A model generated the notes under the pieces. That model worked only from the letters and a program-made list of their open reading frames with translations. It was not told where the DNA came from and made no database searches. Shown one piece after another: positions 5,447-5,808 of a stretch of DNA of 5,808 bases. This stretch comes from Phycisphaerae bacterium (GTDB lineage: Bacteria > Planctomycetota > Phycisphaerae > UBA1845 > Fen-1342). The stretch is from the NCBI GenBank assembly GCA_026984555.1, contig JALSRY010000012.1, positions 1-5,808 on the forward strand, read 5' to 3'. Every line of letters begins with the position of its first letter. Position 1 is the first letter of the stretch. The translations under genes were made by a program, and so were the position numbers.

Positions 5447-5525
5447 GGCTTCTTGCGACAAGCTCGTGCCGAAGGCCGGCTGTCGAACAGAACCGGGCAC
5501 TTCATCGCGAAAGGAGACGAATCAC

Positions 5526-5808
5526 ATGCGAACGATGATTCTCTGGACGCTGGTGGCGCTCCTCGTGCAGGCGGCACCGGCGGATGAGGAATTCGACAAG
5601 CTGGTCACAGAATTCAACCAGGCGCGGCAGGCGTGGTACCAAGAACTGCACTCCCGAAAAGACGACGGTTCCGCCGGCGGCACGAAAAGCCCGATGCCCC
5701 CCCGGCCGAGCCAGGTGTTTCTGCCCCGCTTCCGGGCCTACGCCGAGAAACACGCGGGAACGCCGGAAGCGATCGGCGCGTTGGTGTATGTAATCAACCT
5801 GGCGGCCC
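5526..5808 (+). CDS. Exported protein, possibly the N-terminus of a thioredoxin/TlpA-like protein (partial, runs off the window)
   Basis: The first 94 codons are present; the rest lies beyond the right edge. AAGGAG at 5511-5516 is 9 bases before the ATG, a strong site that favours this start over the ATG three codons later. MRTMILWTLVALLVQAAPA is a Sec signal peptide with cleavage likely after residue 17 or 19. The mature part begins DEEFDKLVTEFNQARQAWYQ, a charged, probably helical stretch, then a Lys/Ser/Pro-rich linker, then FLPRFRAYAEKHAGTPEAIGALVYVIN, which reads like a helical-repeat segment. I recall this arrangement (EF-D-LV-E-N-A--AW, then F-P-F-AEKH-GTPEA) from N-termini of planctomycete exported proteins carrying a C-terminal redoxin domain, but no CxxC is visible in this part, so the product call is tentative. 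It is transcribed away from the pnt operon. Confidence 0.75.
   Translation, partial: MRTMILWTLVALLVQAAPADEEFDKLVTEFNQARQAWYQELHSRKDDGSAGGTKSPMPPRPSQVFLPRFRAYAEKHAGTPEAIGALVYVINLAA

Larger units (their letters stand above)
5140..5525. other. Divergent intergenic region between the pnt operon and the exported-protein gene
   Basis: These 386 bases hold the putative promoters of both flanking units. Small open frames exist on both strands, but their translations are Arg/Ala/Pro-rich and have no supporting ribosome binding site, so I call no gene. From the pnt side it contains a leader hairpin (5167-5190), a TAGAAT -10 candidate (5216-5221), an inverted repeat (5226-5239), a short stem GCCAA-gat-TTGGC (5251-5263), a G7 run forming a tight hairpin (5375-5390), and a TACAAT -10 candidate (5441-5446) for the rightward gene. 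Confidence 0.7.

Noticed and set aside
5290..5538. Small plus-strand open frame in the right-hand intergenic region
   Set aside because: No ribosome binding site; the composition follows GC bias, and it overlaps the AAGGAG and start of the better-supported gene in another frame.

Overview
This is a GC-rich bacterial window with a compact, mostly housekeeping layout. Nothing in it fixes the taxonomy: there is no rRNA, tRNA or informational gene. The high GC, the style of the secreted proteins and the N-terminus of the right-hand gene remind me of Planctomycetes or a related group, but that is an impression from recalled protein styles, not a demonstration.

Left part (1-1069). The window opens with the last 37 codons of a plus-strand gene whose tail resembles the C-terminus of the diacylglycerol/lipid kinase (YegS-like) family. 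It converges, with a 16-base gap, on a two-gene minus-strand operon: a DUF134 (UPF0251) helix-turn-helix protein with an added four-cysteine zinc-ribbon-like segment, then a small His-rich protein of the dinitrogenase iron-molybdenum cofactor (NifX/NifB C-terminal) family. The two overlap by 4 bases at GTGA. The pair looks like a regulator or metal-handling unit.

Middle-left (1070-2092). A 165-base divergent intergenic region carries a minus-strand TTGACA promoter candidate with a perfect 12-base palindrome, and a 9-bp hairpin on the side of the plus-strand gene. That gene (1235-1849) encodes a small exported protein of unknown function with a very arginine-rich tail. A gene-free 243-base convergent region with two strong GC hairpins follows.

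Middle-right (2093-5139). A minus-strand operon encodes the three-subunit proton-translocating NAD(P) transhydrogenase: pntAA (NAD(H)-binding domain I), pntAB (short membrane subunit) and pntB (membrane domain plus NADP(H)-binding domain III). The junctions are tight: a 1-base stop/start overlap, then a 12-base gap. Together they form one inner-membrane machine coupling proton flow to hydride transfer between NADH and NADP+. Two details stand out: PntB has an N-terminal extension with an exact 7-residue duplication, and the position aligned with the E. coli beta-His91 is Asn, while the small alpha subunit has a His in its conserved LHTPLMSG segment.

Right part (5140-5808). A 386-base divergent region has candidate promoters for both flanking transcription units. 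It is followed by the start of a plus-strand exported protein, cut by the window edge, that may be the N-terminal part of a thioredoxin/TlpA-like protein.

I see no mobile element, CRISPR array, RNA gene or phage-like segment, and no clear evidence of an entirely new system. The most open questions are the DUF134/NifX-like pair with its palindromic promoter, and the Arg-rich exported protein beside it.
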